From positions 1 to 6,408 of the forward strand of contig JAURGL010000097.1 of NCBI GenBank assembly GCA_030833825.1: a stretch of 6,408 nucleotides of DNA. The letters are read 5' to 3'. A model generated the notes under the pieces. The model did not search any database and was not told where the DNA came from. It saw only the letters and a list, made by a program, of their open reading frames with translations. The position numbers and the translations under genes are program-made. Of this stretch, positions 1 through 6,386 are shown in pieces; position 1 is the stretch's first letter; every line of letters begins with the position of its first letter. This DNA is from Vulcanococcus sp. SFB_649D_100_25 (GTDB lineage Bacteria; Cyanobacteriota; Cyanobacteriia; PCC-6307; Cyanobiaceae).

Positions 1-45
1 ACGGCGGCGCTGCTGATTGATCAGCTCGAGCAATTTGACTGCTCT

Positions 46-71
46 GGGATCCTGAGGGATCCCTTTTTTTT
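46..71 (+). terminator. Intrinsic (Rho-independent) terminator of the upstream unit
   Basis: A perfect 7-bp stem, GGGATCC (46-52) with GGATCCC (57-63), encloses the four-base loop TGAG and is followed directly by eight T residues (64-71). This is the classical intrinsic terminator for + strand transcription. On the other strand the hairpin is not followed by T residues, so it works in one direction only. It should end a gene that lies mostly left of the window. Stop codons at 14-16 and 18-20 in two + strand frames are possible ends of that gene, but too little is present to choose. The next start codon lies only 21 bases beyond the T tract. Confidence 0.85.
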
Positions 72-92
72 GACCGAATCGTCGACCTGGCC

Positions 93-1025
93 ATGTTCCT
101 CAGCGTCGTCATCCCCACCTACAACCGGCTGCCGATCCTCGAGAAGTGCCTGCGGGCCCTCGAGAGTCAGCGATTGGCTGCACCGATCAGCAACTACGAG
201 GTGGTGGTGGTGGATGACGGGTCCACCGATGACACGGTGAACTGGCTGCTCCGCAACAGCGCGGCCTATCCCCACGTCCGCCTGATTCAGCAGGATCACG
301 GTGGCCCCGCCGAAGGCCGGAACCGCGGCGTCGAGCATGCCCGTGGGGATGTGATCGTGTTCATCGACAGCGACCTCGTTGTCACGGACACCTTTTTGCT
401 CTGTCATGCCCGCCAGCTGCAGCAGAGCTGGGAGCAGAGAGGTGATCGCCTCTGCTTCACCTATGGCGCGGTGATCAACACCGCCAACTTTGAGTCCCCC
501 ACCAGCGAGCCCCACAAGCTGCGGGATCTGTCTTGGGCCTATTTCGCCACGGGCAATGTGGCCATTGATCGTCAGGTCCTTGAGCGCAGTGGTCTCTTTG
601 ACACGCGTTTCCGCCTCTATGGCTGGGAGGATCTCGAGCTCGGTGAGCGTCTCCGCAGGATGGGAGTGGTTCTGGTCCGCTGTCCCCAGGCCGTCGGCTA
701 TCACTGGCACCCGCCCCTGAGCCTTGATCAGGTCCCCCGACTGATCGCCGTTGAAGGGGAGCGGGCCAAGATGGGGCTGGTGTTCTACCGGAAGCACCCC
801 ACCAGGCGGGTGCGATTCATCATCCAGTTCACCGTCCTGCACCGGATCCTTTGGGAGTTGCTCACCCTGGGCGGTGTCCTGAACGAGCGCAGCTTGCGTC
901 CGCTCTTGGCCTGGCTCATCCGCCACGGCAAACCTGGTCTCGCGATGGAACTCCTGCGCCTGCCCCTGAACCGCATCGGTGTGCGGGCGCTCTATGCCGA
1001 AGCCCAGGCCGCTGGCCTCCGCTGA
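93..1025 (+). CDS. Family 2 (GT-A fold) glycosyltransferase
   Basis: This 310-residue protein should transfer a sugar from a nucleotide-sugar donor to a glycan or lipid acceptor, probably in cell-surface polysaccharide synthesis at the cytoplasmic face of the membrane. Seen: the N-terminal GT-A strand with PTYNR (8-12), the nucleotide-binding DDGS (41-44), GPAEGRNRG (71-79), the metal-binding DxD-type IDSD (91-94), the acceptor-side GN (154-155), and WEDLELGERL (178-187), whose ED fits the catalytic base region. HWHPP follows at 204-208. The last 90 residues are helical and rich in Arg and Leu, with a hydrophobic stretch around 241-262 that may sit on the membrane; no clear transmembrane domain or signal peptide is visible. 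ATG 93 is the only in-frame start upstream of the PTYNR strand, and no good Shine-Dalgarno precedes it. The family is secure; donor and acceptor cannot be read from sequence. Confidence 0.92.
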   Translation: MFLSVVIPTYNRLPILEKCLRALESQRLAAPISNYEVVVVDDGSTDDTVNWLLRNSAAYPHVRLIQQDHGGPAEGRNRGVEHARGDVIVFIDSDLVVTDTFLLCHARQLQQSWEQRGDRLCFTYGAVINTANFESPTSEPHKLRDLSWAYFATGNVAIDRQVLERSGLFDTRFRLYGWEDLELGERLRRMGVVLVRCPQAVGYHWHPPLSLDQVPRLIAVEGERAKMGLVFYRKHPTRRVRFIIQFTVLHRILWELLTLGGVLNERSLRPLLAWLIRHGKPGLAMELLRLPLNRIGVRALYAEAQAAGLR

Positions 1026-1059
1026 GGGACCGCCTGTTTGGTAGTGTCAGCAGGCACTT

Positions 1060-1089
1060 TCACCCCGCACACCTGCGTGTTTCGGGTGA
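1060..1089 (+). promoter_or_regulatory. Hairpin in the glycosyltransferase-rpsB intergenic leader
   Basis: TCACCC (1060-1065) pairs with GGGTGA (1084-1089). The stem continues, after a bulged C, through G1067-C1083 and ACAC (1069-1072) with GTGT (1077-1080), giving a CTGC loop and about 11 pairs. No T tract follows, so it is not a standard intrinsic terminator. GCAGG (1050-1054) could alternatively pair with CCTGC (1072-1076), which would break the inner stem. The hairpin lies 84 bases before the rpsB start, where ribosomal-protein leaders often carry autoregulatory structure. It could also protect the 3' end of the glycosyltransferase mRNA. I found no convincing promoter boxes in 1026-1173. 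A GGAGG at 1146-1150 is too far from the rpsB ATG to be its normal ribosome binding site. Confidence 0.35.
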
Positions 1090-1173
1090 TTGCTCCAGAT
1101 CATGCAGGCCCTGAGCCTGGCTGGCTGGTGTGATCCCTGGCAGGTGGAGGCGAACCCGAAACCCAACTCAACC

Positions 1174-1893
1174 ATGGCTGTTGTCACCCTCGCCGAAATG
1201 ATGGAGGCGGGCGCCCACTTTGGGCACCAAACCCGTCGTTGGAACCCCAAGATGTCGCGCTACATCTACTGCGCGCGCAACGGTGTTCACATCATTGACC
1301 TTGTGCAAACTGCGGTTTGCATGAACAACGCCTACAAGTGGGTCCGCAGTGCCGCACGCAGCGGCAAGCGTTTCCTGTTTGTCGGCACCAAGAAGCAAGC
1401 TTCTGAGGTGATCGCCATTGAGGCCACCCGTTGCGGAGCTGCCTACGTGAACCAGCGCTGGCTGGGCGGCATGCTCACCAACTGGACCACCATGCGCGCC
1501 CGGATTGATCGCCTCAAGGATCTCGAGCGGATGGAGTCCTCCGGTGCGATTGCGATGCGCCCCAAAAAGGAAGCCGCCGTGCTGCGCCGTGAACTGGAGC
1601 GCCTTCAGAAATACCTCGGTGGCCTGAAGAACATGCGTCGCCTGCCCGACGTGGTGGTGCTGGTGGATCAGCGCCGCGAGACCAACGCCGTGCTGGAAGC
1701 CCGCAAGCTGGACATCCCCCTGGTGTCGATGCTGGACACCAATTGCGATCCCGATCTCTGCGACGTGCCCATCCCCTGCAACGACGATGCCGTTCGTTCT
1801 GTGCAGCTGGTGCTTGGCCGCCTCGCCGATGCCATCAACGAAGGTCGCCATGGCTCCGCTGAGCAAGGTGCCTACGACGACGGCCAGGCCTGA
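1174..1893 (+). CDS. rpsB: 30S ribosomal protein S2
   Basis: S2 binds the head-body junction region of the small ribosomal subunit late in assembly and is needed for S1 binding in many bacteria. The 239-residue product has nearly the usual family length (E. coli S2 is about 241). Seen: the N-terminal S2 signature around HFGHQTRRWNPKMSRYI (15-31), FVGTKKQA (69-76), NQRWLGGMLTNW (93-104), a charged helical hairpin at about 106-150, and the second signature beginning PDVVVLVDQRRETNAV (158-173). The last 14 residues or so form a variable acidic tail. ATG 1174 was chosen because MAVVTLAEMMEAGAHFGHQ is the canonical S2 start. An upstream TTG at 1090 would add 28 residues without S2 character. No Shine-Dalgarno lies at normal spacing. 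The gene pairs with tsf as in most bacteria. Confidence 0.98.
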   Translation: MAVVTLAEMMEAGAHFGHQTRRWNPKMSRYIYCARNGVHIIDLVQTAVCMNNAYKWVRSAARSGKRFLFVGTKKQASEVIAIEATRCGAAYVNQRWLGGMLTNWTTMRARIDRLKDLERMESSGAIAMRPKKEAAVLRRELERLQKYLGGLKNMRRLPDVVVLVDQRRETNAVLEARKLDIPLVSMLDTNCDPDLCDVPIPCNDDAVRSVQLVLGRLADAINEGRHGSAEQGAYDDGQA

Positions 1894-1910
1894 TCCCGTC
1901 GATCCCAACC

Positions 1911-1970
1911 TGTCAGTGGTGAGAGCTTCCCTGCGGGGAAGCTCTTCGGTGTTGCTGACATCTTTGTTTT
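1911..1970 (+). terminator. Nested rpsB-tsf intergenic hairpin with T-rich tail (partial terminator or attenuator)
   Basis: An outer stem TGTCAG (1911-1916) with CTGACA (1955-1960) encloses a strong perfect 10-bp inner stem, 1922-1931 with 1936-1945, capped by the loop TGCG. A T-rich stretch TCTTTGTTTT (1961-1970) follows the outer stem directly. The form is that of an intrinsic terminator, although the T tract is interrupted. It sits between two genes that are normally co-transcribed, and only 26 bases separate it from the tsf ATG. The likely role is partial termination, or mRNA processing or stabilisation, that lets S2 be expressed differently from EF-Ts. If it terminated fully, tsf would need its own promoter, and I see none in 1971-1996. 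Confidence 0.65.
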
Positions 1971-1996
1971 GAACCCCTCGTACCCCCACCATCCCC

Positions 1997-2653
1997 ATGG
2001 CTGAGATCTCCGCCAAGCTGGTCAAAGAACTGCGCGACATGACCGGCGCAGGCATGATGGATTGCAAGAAAGCCCTGGCTGAGACCAGCGGTGACAAGGA
2101 CAAGGCCGTCGAGTGGCTGCGTCAAAAGGGCATCGCTTCCGCTGAGAAGAAGTCCGGTCGCGCCGCTGCAGAAGGTGCCATCGGCAGCTACATCCACACC
2201 GGTGCCCGCGTGGGCGTCCTGGTGGAAGTGAACTGTGAAACCGATTTCGTCGCCCGCGGCGAAATTTTCCAGGACCTGGTTCGCAACGTCGCCATGCAGG
2301 TTGCCGCCTGCCCCAACGTGGATTTCGTGCGGGTCGAGGACATCCCTGCTGAGGTCGCTGATCGCGAAAAGCAGATCGAAATGGGCCGCGATGACCTGGC
2401 TGGCAAGAAGGAGGAGATGAAGGAGAAGATCGTGGCTGGCCGGATCGGCAAGCGCCTCAAGGAGATGGCTCTGCTCGATCAGCCCTACATCAAGGACAGC
2501 GGCATGACCGTTGACGAACTGGTGAAGCAGATTTCCGGCAAGGTCGGCGAGAACATCCAGGTGCGCCGTTTCGTGCGCTTCAACTTGGGTGAAGGCATCG
2601 AGATCGACAAGATGGACTTCGCTGCTGAAGTCGCCGCCATGCAGGCTGCCTGA
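1997..2653 (+). CDS. tsf: Translation elongation factor Ts
   Basis: EF-Ts is the cytoplasmic guanine-nucleotide exchange factor that releases GDP from EF-Tu so that it can bind GTP and aminoacyl-tRNA again. Seen: an N-terminal UBA-like helical domain (about 4-40) containing LRDMTGAGMMDCKKAL (12-27), the core exchange motif TDFV (82-85) within VNCETDFVARG, and the conserved GRIGKRLKEMALLDQPYIKD segment (148-167). At 218 residues it is the short single-core form found in cyanobacteria, plastids and Thermus; E. coli EF-Ts has about 283. It ends in the acidic, Ala-rich segment expected after the core. ATG 1997 gives the canonical MAEISAKLVKELRDMTG start and no Shine-Dalgarno is apparent. It follows rpsB after the nested hairpin and precedes the unknown gene by 14 bases, so it probably drives transcription of the downstream genes as well. 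Confidence 0.98.
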   Translation: MAEISAKLVKELRDMTGAGMMDCKKALAETSGDKDKAVEWLRQKGIASAEKKSGRAAAEGAIGSYIHTGARVGVLVEVNCETDFVARGEIFQDLVRNVAMQVAACPNVDFVRVEDIPAEVADREKQIEMGRDDLAGKKEEMKEKIVAGRIGKRLKEMALLDQPYIKDSGMTVDELVKQISGKVGENIQVRRFVRFNLGEGIEIDKMDFAAEVAAMQAA

Positions 2654-2657
2654 TCTC

Positions 2658-2661
2658 GAGG
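2658..2661 (+). promoter_or_regulatory. Ribosome binding site supporting a TTG start
   Basis: GAGG at 2658-2661 stands six bases before TTG 2668, which is normal Shine-Dalgarno spacing. It is the main reason for starting the following gene at this TTG; the next in-frame ATG lies about 95 codons downstream and would remove most of the N-terminal helical domain. The site lies in the 14-base gap after the tsf stop codon, so re-initiation by ribosomes finishing tsf is also likely. Confidence 0.55.
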
Positions 2662-2667
2662 CGCTCC

Positions 2668-3927
2668 TTGGATCCCAACGCCCGGTCCCTGGACGACGCC
2701 CAGCGTCAGCTCCTCGTTCTGCTCCAAGAGCAAGAGGAGCTCACACCGGCCCTGTATCGCGACCTGGCTCTCTATCTCCAGGTCCTTCGTGATGGCCTGT
2801 TGCACGCTGTGCAGCAGGCCTGTTTTCATTTGGCGACTCAGGTGGTGCCTGAGCGCTACAACCAGCTCCCCGTCGAACGTCGCCAGGCTTTTCAGCAGCG
2901 CCTGCGCCAGCTGGTGGGTCGCTGCTGTTCCCTGCTCACCGTCGAGCAGTTGATGGGGCTTGCCGCTCAGCACCAGCGCCGGGAGCAACGCCGGCAACTG
3001 AAGAAGCAACAGGAGCTGTTGAGTGCCTTCCTCGAGGGGGGGGCTGGGGCAGAGGTGGCGGCCGCCACGACCGCGGATGCAGACCAGCCTGCTGAGGCGG
3101 AACCCCTGCCGCCGCCGGCTGGATCGATCAACCTGAGCCTTGATCTGCCCCTGGCGGCCGACTTCTTTGAACACGGTGTCCCTGGGCTGGCTTCGGTCCC
3201 CAGGCAACCGGCTGCCAGCTCCACCGACGGCCCTGCAGAGGCTGAAGGCAGCTCTGAGCTCTCCTTGATGCAAAGCCTGTTCGAATTGGCGGCCCAGGGA
3301 CTCTCGGCCGATCGAGCCGTGCCAGACGATGCCTCGGGTCTCAGTGCCAGGGACCGCCCCCCTGCAGAGCTTGGGGAATCAGAGGGTGAGGACCCCCTTC
3401 AGGACCTCACCGGTTGGGGCGCCCCCTTCCAACCCGAGGTGACCTCACCGCAGATTCCCCGTGATCCGCTGCTGCAGCTGCGCTGGTGGGCCCATTTCGA
3501 TCGCGCCCTGCGCTTGCGGCTGCGCAACCTCTCCCATGCGGTGAATGTGGAGATGATGCGGATGGGCCTGGCCCAGGGGCTCCTTCCCGTCAGCCTGTTG
3601 GATGCGGCACTGCAATCCCAGGTGGAGGTGTTGCCTGCACCCGCCAATCTCCTGCGCCTTGCGCTGCCCATCAGCCTCTCGCCGGCCCCCCCAGAGGCTT
3701 TAGCCCCGACCGAAGTCCTCACCCTCTTGCTGCGCTGCAGCGATCTGGAATTTGAGCAGCCGAAGCTGCGCACCTGCCACAAGCGACTCGAGCAGAGGAG
3801 GCGCGCATTGCGCACAATGGCCAAGCGCTACCGCACCTGGCAGCGCCGGGTCAGCGCCCTTGAAGCTGAGCAGCAGTGGTTCCAGGACAGCTCCCCACCT
3901 CCGAACCCAGCGGCGGACCGCACCTAG
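2668..3927 (+). CDS. Uncharacterised 419-residue protein between tsf and recG
   Basis: I do not recognise a named family. The protein has three parts. Residues 1-120 look almost wholly helical and are rich in Gln, Arg and Leu (LRDGLLHAVQQ at 40-50, an Arg/Gln/Lys run at 102-115). Residues 121-265 form a low-complexity linker rich in Ala, Pro, Glu and Asp, with two hydrophobic islands: INLSLDLPLAADFFEHG (154-170) and LSLMQSLFELAAQGL (198-212). Residues 266-405 are again helical, beginning LLQLRWWAHFDRALRLRLRNL (from 268), with a basic, probably coiled-coil end around 360-404 containing two Trp. There is no signal peptide, transmembrane segment, Walker motif or evident catalytic signature. It is probably a cytoplasmic structural, adaptor or nucleic-acid-associated protein. 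The frame is real: it is open over 1.26 kb, has a plausible ribosome binding site, and fits gaps of 14 bases on both sides. A G8 tract falls at the first domain-linker boundary. Confidence 0.8.
   Translation: MDPNARSLDDAQRQLLVLLQEQEELTPALYRDLALYLQVLRDGLLHAVQQACFHLATQVVPERYNQLPVERRQAFQQRLRQLVGRCCSLLTVEQLMGLAAQHQRREQRRQLKKQQELLSAFLEGGAGAEVAAATTADADQPAEAEPLPPPAGSINLSLDLPLAADFFEHGVPGLASVPRQPAASSTDGPAEAEGSSELSLMQSLFELAAQGLSADRAVPDDASGLSARDRPPAELGESEGEDPLQDLTGWGAPFQPEVTSPQIPRDPLLQLRWWAHFDRALRLRLRNLSHAVNVEMMRMGLAQGLLPVSLLDAALQSQVEVLPAPANLLRLALPISLSPAPPEALAPTEVLTLLLRCSDLEFEQPKLRTCHKRLEQRRRALRTMAKRYRTWQRRVSALEAEQQWFQDSSPPPNPAADRT
3036..3043 (+). repeat. G8 mononucleotide tract inside the unknown gene
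   Basis: Eight consecutive G residues lie in codons 123-126 (Glu-Gly-Gly-Ala), exactly where the N-terminal helical region gives way to the low-complexity linker. Reading the other frames, loss of one G would bring a stop at 3134-3136, and gain of one G a stop at 3093-3095. Either would leave only the N-terminal domain. In the sequence as given the full frame is intact. Confidence 0.9.
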
Positions 3928-3941
3928 CGGTTCAGGTGTGG

Positions 3942-6386
3942 ATGCGTCCGCTGCAGCAGGCCCTGCAGCTGGAGGCTGAGCGCGGCTTCGGTGATCTGCA
4001 GGGCCGCCGTGAGGTGTTTAGCCGCTACCTGGCCCGCGAACTCGCCGCACCCCCTTCAGGGCTCGATGACCGACGCAGCGCAGCCCTCGCTGAGCTGGCG
4101 GAAGCCTATGGCTCCTATGGGGAGCAACCTCCATCCCGCCGACAGAGCCTGGTGCGGCGCACCAGGCAATTCCTGCATGAGCTGCAAAGAGCCCTGCAAC
4201 CCCCTTCGCCGGTGGCACCGCCCCGGCTCCGGCTGGTGGAGACAGCGCCTGCTTCCCTCGGGGTTCCTGCCCAGAGCAGCCCCATCAGGCCAGACACCCC
4301 CCTCGCGCAGATCCGCGGCATCGGCCCCAAGAGTGCTGAACGCCTGGCCGCCCTCGATCTCTGGTTGGCCCGGGATCTGATCCGCTACTACCCGCGTGAC
4401 TACCTCGACTACGCCAACCTCGTGCGGATTGCGGCGCTGGAACCCGGCAGCACAGCGACGATCGTGGCAACGGTGCGCCGCAGCCACAGCTTCACCAGCC
4501 CCCGCAACCCCAACCTCTCGATCCTTGAGTTGCAGCTGGCCGATGTGACAGGACGGATCCGCGTCTCCAAGTTTTTTGCCGGCAAGCGGTTCAGTTCCCC
4601 CGCCTGGCTGAAGGGGCAGCAGAGGCAATATCCGGCTGGAGCCACGGTGGCCATCAGCGGCCTGGTCAAGCAAACCCCCTACGGACCAGCGTTCCAGGAT
4701 CCGCTGATGGAGGTGCTGGACAGCCCCACCGCCAGCGTCCGCAGTGAGCAGATCGGCCGGTTGCTGCCGGTCTACGGGCTGACGGAGGGCCTGAGCGCCG
4801 ACCGGCTGCGCAACTTGATCCGCCCGCTGATCGCCGCTGCCCGTCAGTGGGGCGATCCGCTGCCGGCGCTGCTCAAGGAACGGGAGCAGCTGCTTGAGCT
4901 TGGGGAGGCGCTGGCTCAGATCCATGTCCCCACGAATCAGGAGAGCCTCGCCTCAGCCAGACGCCGCTTGGTCTTTGACGAGTTCCTCCTGCTGCAGCTG
5001 GGGCTGTTGCAACGCCGGCGTCAACTGACCTCCCGGCCCGCCCCTCCCCTTCAGGTGCAGGGCGGAGAGCTGGTGGATGCGTTCCTTCAGCTGCTTCCCT
5101 TCCCCCTCACCGGTGCTCAGACGAGGGTGTTGGCGGAGATTCGCGCAGACATCGCCCGCGAGCGACCGATGGCCCGGCTGGTGCAGGGGGACGTCGGCAG
5201 CGGCAAAACCGTTGTGGCGATTGCTTCGCTGCTCACCGCGATTGAAGCCGGATGTCAGGGGGCGCTGATGGCACCCACCGAGGTCCTGGCGGAGCAGCAC
5301 TACCGCAAGCTCTGCGAGTGGCTTCCCCAACTGCATGTCAGTTGTGCCCTCCTGACCGGGTCCACCCCTGCGCGGCGGCGGCGGGAGTTACTGGCGGATC
5401 TGGCCAACGGCACCCTCAAGATGCTGGTGGGGACCCATGCGTTGCTGGAGGACCCGGTGCAGTTCGCCCGGTTGGGTCTGGTGGTGGTCGATGAGCAGCA
5501 CCGTTTTGGTGTTCACCAGCGCAATCGCTTGCTCGACAAGGGCCTGCAACCCCATCTGCTGACGATGACGGCCACCCCCATCCCCCGCACCCTCGCCCTC
5601 TCGATGCATGGCGACCTGGAGGTGAGTCAGATCGATGAACTCCCCCCTGGCCGCACCCCCATCCGCACCAGCCTGGTGGCGGGAAGCGATCGCGATCAGG
5701 CCTATGCCCTGATTCGCGAGCAGGTGGCCCTTGGCCAGAGGGCCTATGTGGTGCTGCCGCTGGTGGAGGAATCCGAGAAGCTTGATCTGCGCTCCGCGGT
5801 GGATGTGCACCAACAGCTCTCCGAGGAGGTCTTCCCCGATCTGCAGGTGGGTCTGCTCCATGGCCGCATGGCCAGCGCCGAGAAGCAGGAGGCCATCCGC
5901 GGGTTTGCCTCCGGGGACACCCAGGTCCTGGTGAGCACCACCGTGGTGGAGGTGGGCGTGGATGTGCCCGAGGCCAGCGTGATGGTGATCGACCATGCCG
6001 ATCGCTTTGGTCTGGCCCAGTTGCACCAGTTGCGCGGCAGGGTTGGCCGCGGTGCGGCTGCCTCCTACTGCCTGTTGGTGAACGACAGCCGCAATGCCCT
6101 GGCCCGCCAGCGTCTGGAGGTTTTGGTCCGCTCCAACGACGGCTTTGAAATCGCAGAAATGGATCTGCGCCTGCGGGGCCCCGGTCAGGTTCTTGGCACG
6201 CGGCAGAGCGGGCTCCCCGACCTGGCCCTGGCCAGCCTCACCGAAGACGGGGATGTCCTGGAGCAAGCCAGGCGCGTCGCCCAGGAGATCATTGCGGCCG
6301 ACCCCGATCTGGAGCAGCATCAGCCCCTCGCCAAAGTGCTGGCGGACCAACGCCATCGCGTCGCCCAGGCGGCCCGTTTGAACTGA
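3942..6386 (+). CDS. recG: ATP-dependent DNA helicase RecG
   Basis: RecG is a superfamily 2 double-stranded DNA translocase that remodels stalled replication forks, Holliday junctions, D-loops and R-loops. In the 814-residue product: an N-terminal extension (1 to about 115) that E. coli RecG (about 693 residues) lacks; a helix-hairpin-helix-like IRGIGPKSAERLAAL (124-138) opening the wedge region; an OB-fold wedge domain to about 260; Walker A GDVGSGKT (416-423); MAPTEVLAEQHY (443-454); DEQH box (517-520); TATPIPRTL (543-551); LHGRM (639-643); STTVVEVGVDVPEA (665-678); the arginine-finger motif QLHQLRGRVGRG (693-704); and the C-terminal RecG segment RLRGPGQVLGTRQSGLPDL (743-761). All helicase motifs appear intact. 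ATG 3942 was chosen: it follows the previous stop by 14 bases. GTG 3936 would keep the Trp that precedes this segment in related proteins as I recall them. GTG 3876 would overlap the upstream gene by 52 bases and adds linker-like sequence. The stop overlaps the next start. Confidence 0.97.
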   Translation: MRPLQQALQLEAERGFGDLQGRREVFSRYLARELAAPPSGLDDRRSAALAELAEAYGSYGEQPPSRRQSLVRRTRQFLHELQRALQPPSPVAPPRLRLVETAPASLGVPAQSSPIRPDTPLAQIRGIGPKSAERLAALDLWLARDLIRYYPRDYLDYANLVRIAALEPGSTATIVATVRRSHSFTSPRNPNLSILELQLADVTGRIRVSKFFAGKRFSSPAWLKGQQRQYPAGATVAISGLVKQTPYGPAFQDPLMEVLDSPTASVRSEQIGRLLPVYGLTEGLSADRLRNLIRPLIAAARQWGDPLPALLKEREQLLELGEALAQIHVPTNQESLASARRRLVFDEFLLLQLGLLQRRRQLTSRPAPPLQVQGGELVDAFLQLLPFPLTGAQTRVLAEIRADIARERPMARLVQGDVGSGKTVVAIASLLTAIEAGCQGALMAPTEVLAEQHYRKLCEWLPQLHVSCALLTGSTPARRRRELLADLANGTLKMLVGTHALLEDPVQFARLGLVVVDEQHRFGVHQRNRLLDKGLQPHLLTMTATPIPRTLALSMHGDLEVSQIDELPPGRTPIRTSLVAGSDRDQAYALIREQVALGQRAYVVLPLVEESEKLDLRSAVDVHQQLSEEVFPDLQVGLLHGRMASAEKQEAIRGFASGDTQVLVSTTVVEVGVDVPEASVMVIDHADRFGLAQLHQLRGRVGRGAAASYCLLVNDSRNALARQRLEVLVRSNDGFEIAEMDLRLRGPGQVLGTRQSGLPDLALASLTEDGDVLEQARRVAQEIIAADPDLEQHQPLAKVLADQRHRVAQAARLN
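5686..5693. repeat. HIP1 palindrome GCGATCGC
   Basis: One copy of the highly iterated cyanobacterial palindrome lies inside recG, extended by a following GATC. It is the only copy I found in the window. HIP1 is abundant in many freshwater cyanobacteria and scarce in marine picocyanobacteria, so one copy in 6.4 kb gives weak support to the latter type of genome. It has no known function specific to this gene. Confidence 0.7.

Noticed and set aside
1..20. Tail of an upstream coding sequence ending at 14-16 or 18-20
   Set aside because: A gene must end near here given the terminator, but four or five codons cannot show which frame is real, so no CDS was called.
35..75. TTGACT (35-40) and TTGACC (70-75) as -35 promoter boxes
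   Set aside because: No acceptable -10 hexamer lies 16-18 bases downstream of either one.
21..926. Long minus-strand open frame (301 codons) opposite the glycosyltransferase
   Set aside because: It lies antisense to a gene with clear GT2 motifs, has low-complexity composition typical of GC-rich shadow frames, and shows no recognisable domain.
1042..1047. TAGTGT as a -10 box for rpsB
   Set aside because: It matches TANNNT, but no -35-like sequence stands at the right distance, and such matches are common by chance.
1090..1173. TTG-initiated N-terminal extension of S2 by 28 residues
   Set aside because: The added residues lack S2 character, and the family starts at the MAVVTLAEMM segment encoded from 1174.
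1168..2103. Minus-strand open frame of 311 codons spanning rpsB and the start of tsf
   Set aside because: It is antisense to two highly conserved genes and crosses the hairpin between them; rich in His, Gly and Ala as expected for a reversed coding frame.
2485..3273. Minus-strand open frame of 262 codons opposite the tsf end and the unknown gene
   Set aside because: The + strand frame there is longer, has a ribosome binding site and fits the gene string; the antisense translation shows no domain.
3876..3941. GTG-initiated longer RecG overlapping the upstream gene
   Set aside because: It would overlap the preceding coding sequence by 52 bases and add Pro/Gly-rich residues that read like the other frame of that gene; ATG 3942 fits better.
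4056..4925. Minus-strand open frame of 289 codons, and a similar one at 5388-6356, opposite recG
   Set aside because: Both are antisense to RecG sequence with intact motifs and look like GC-driven shadows.
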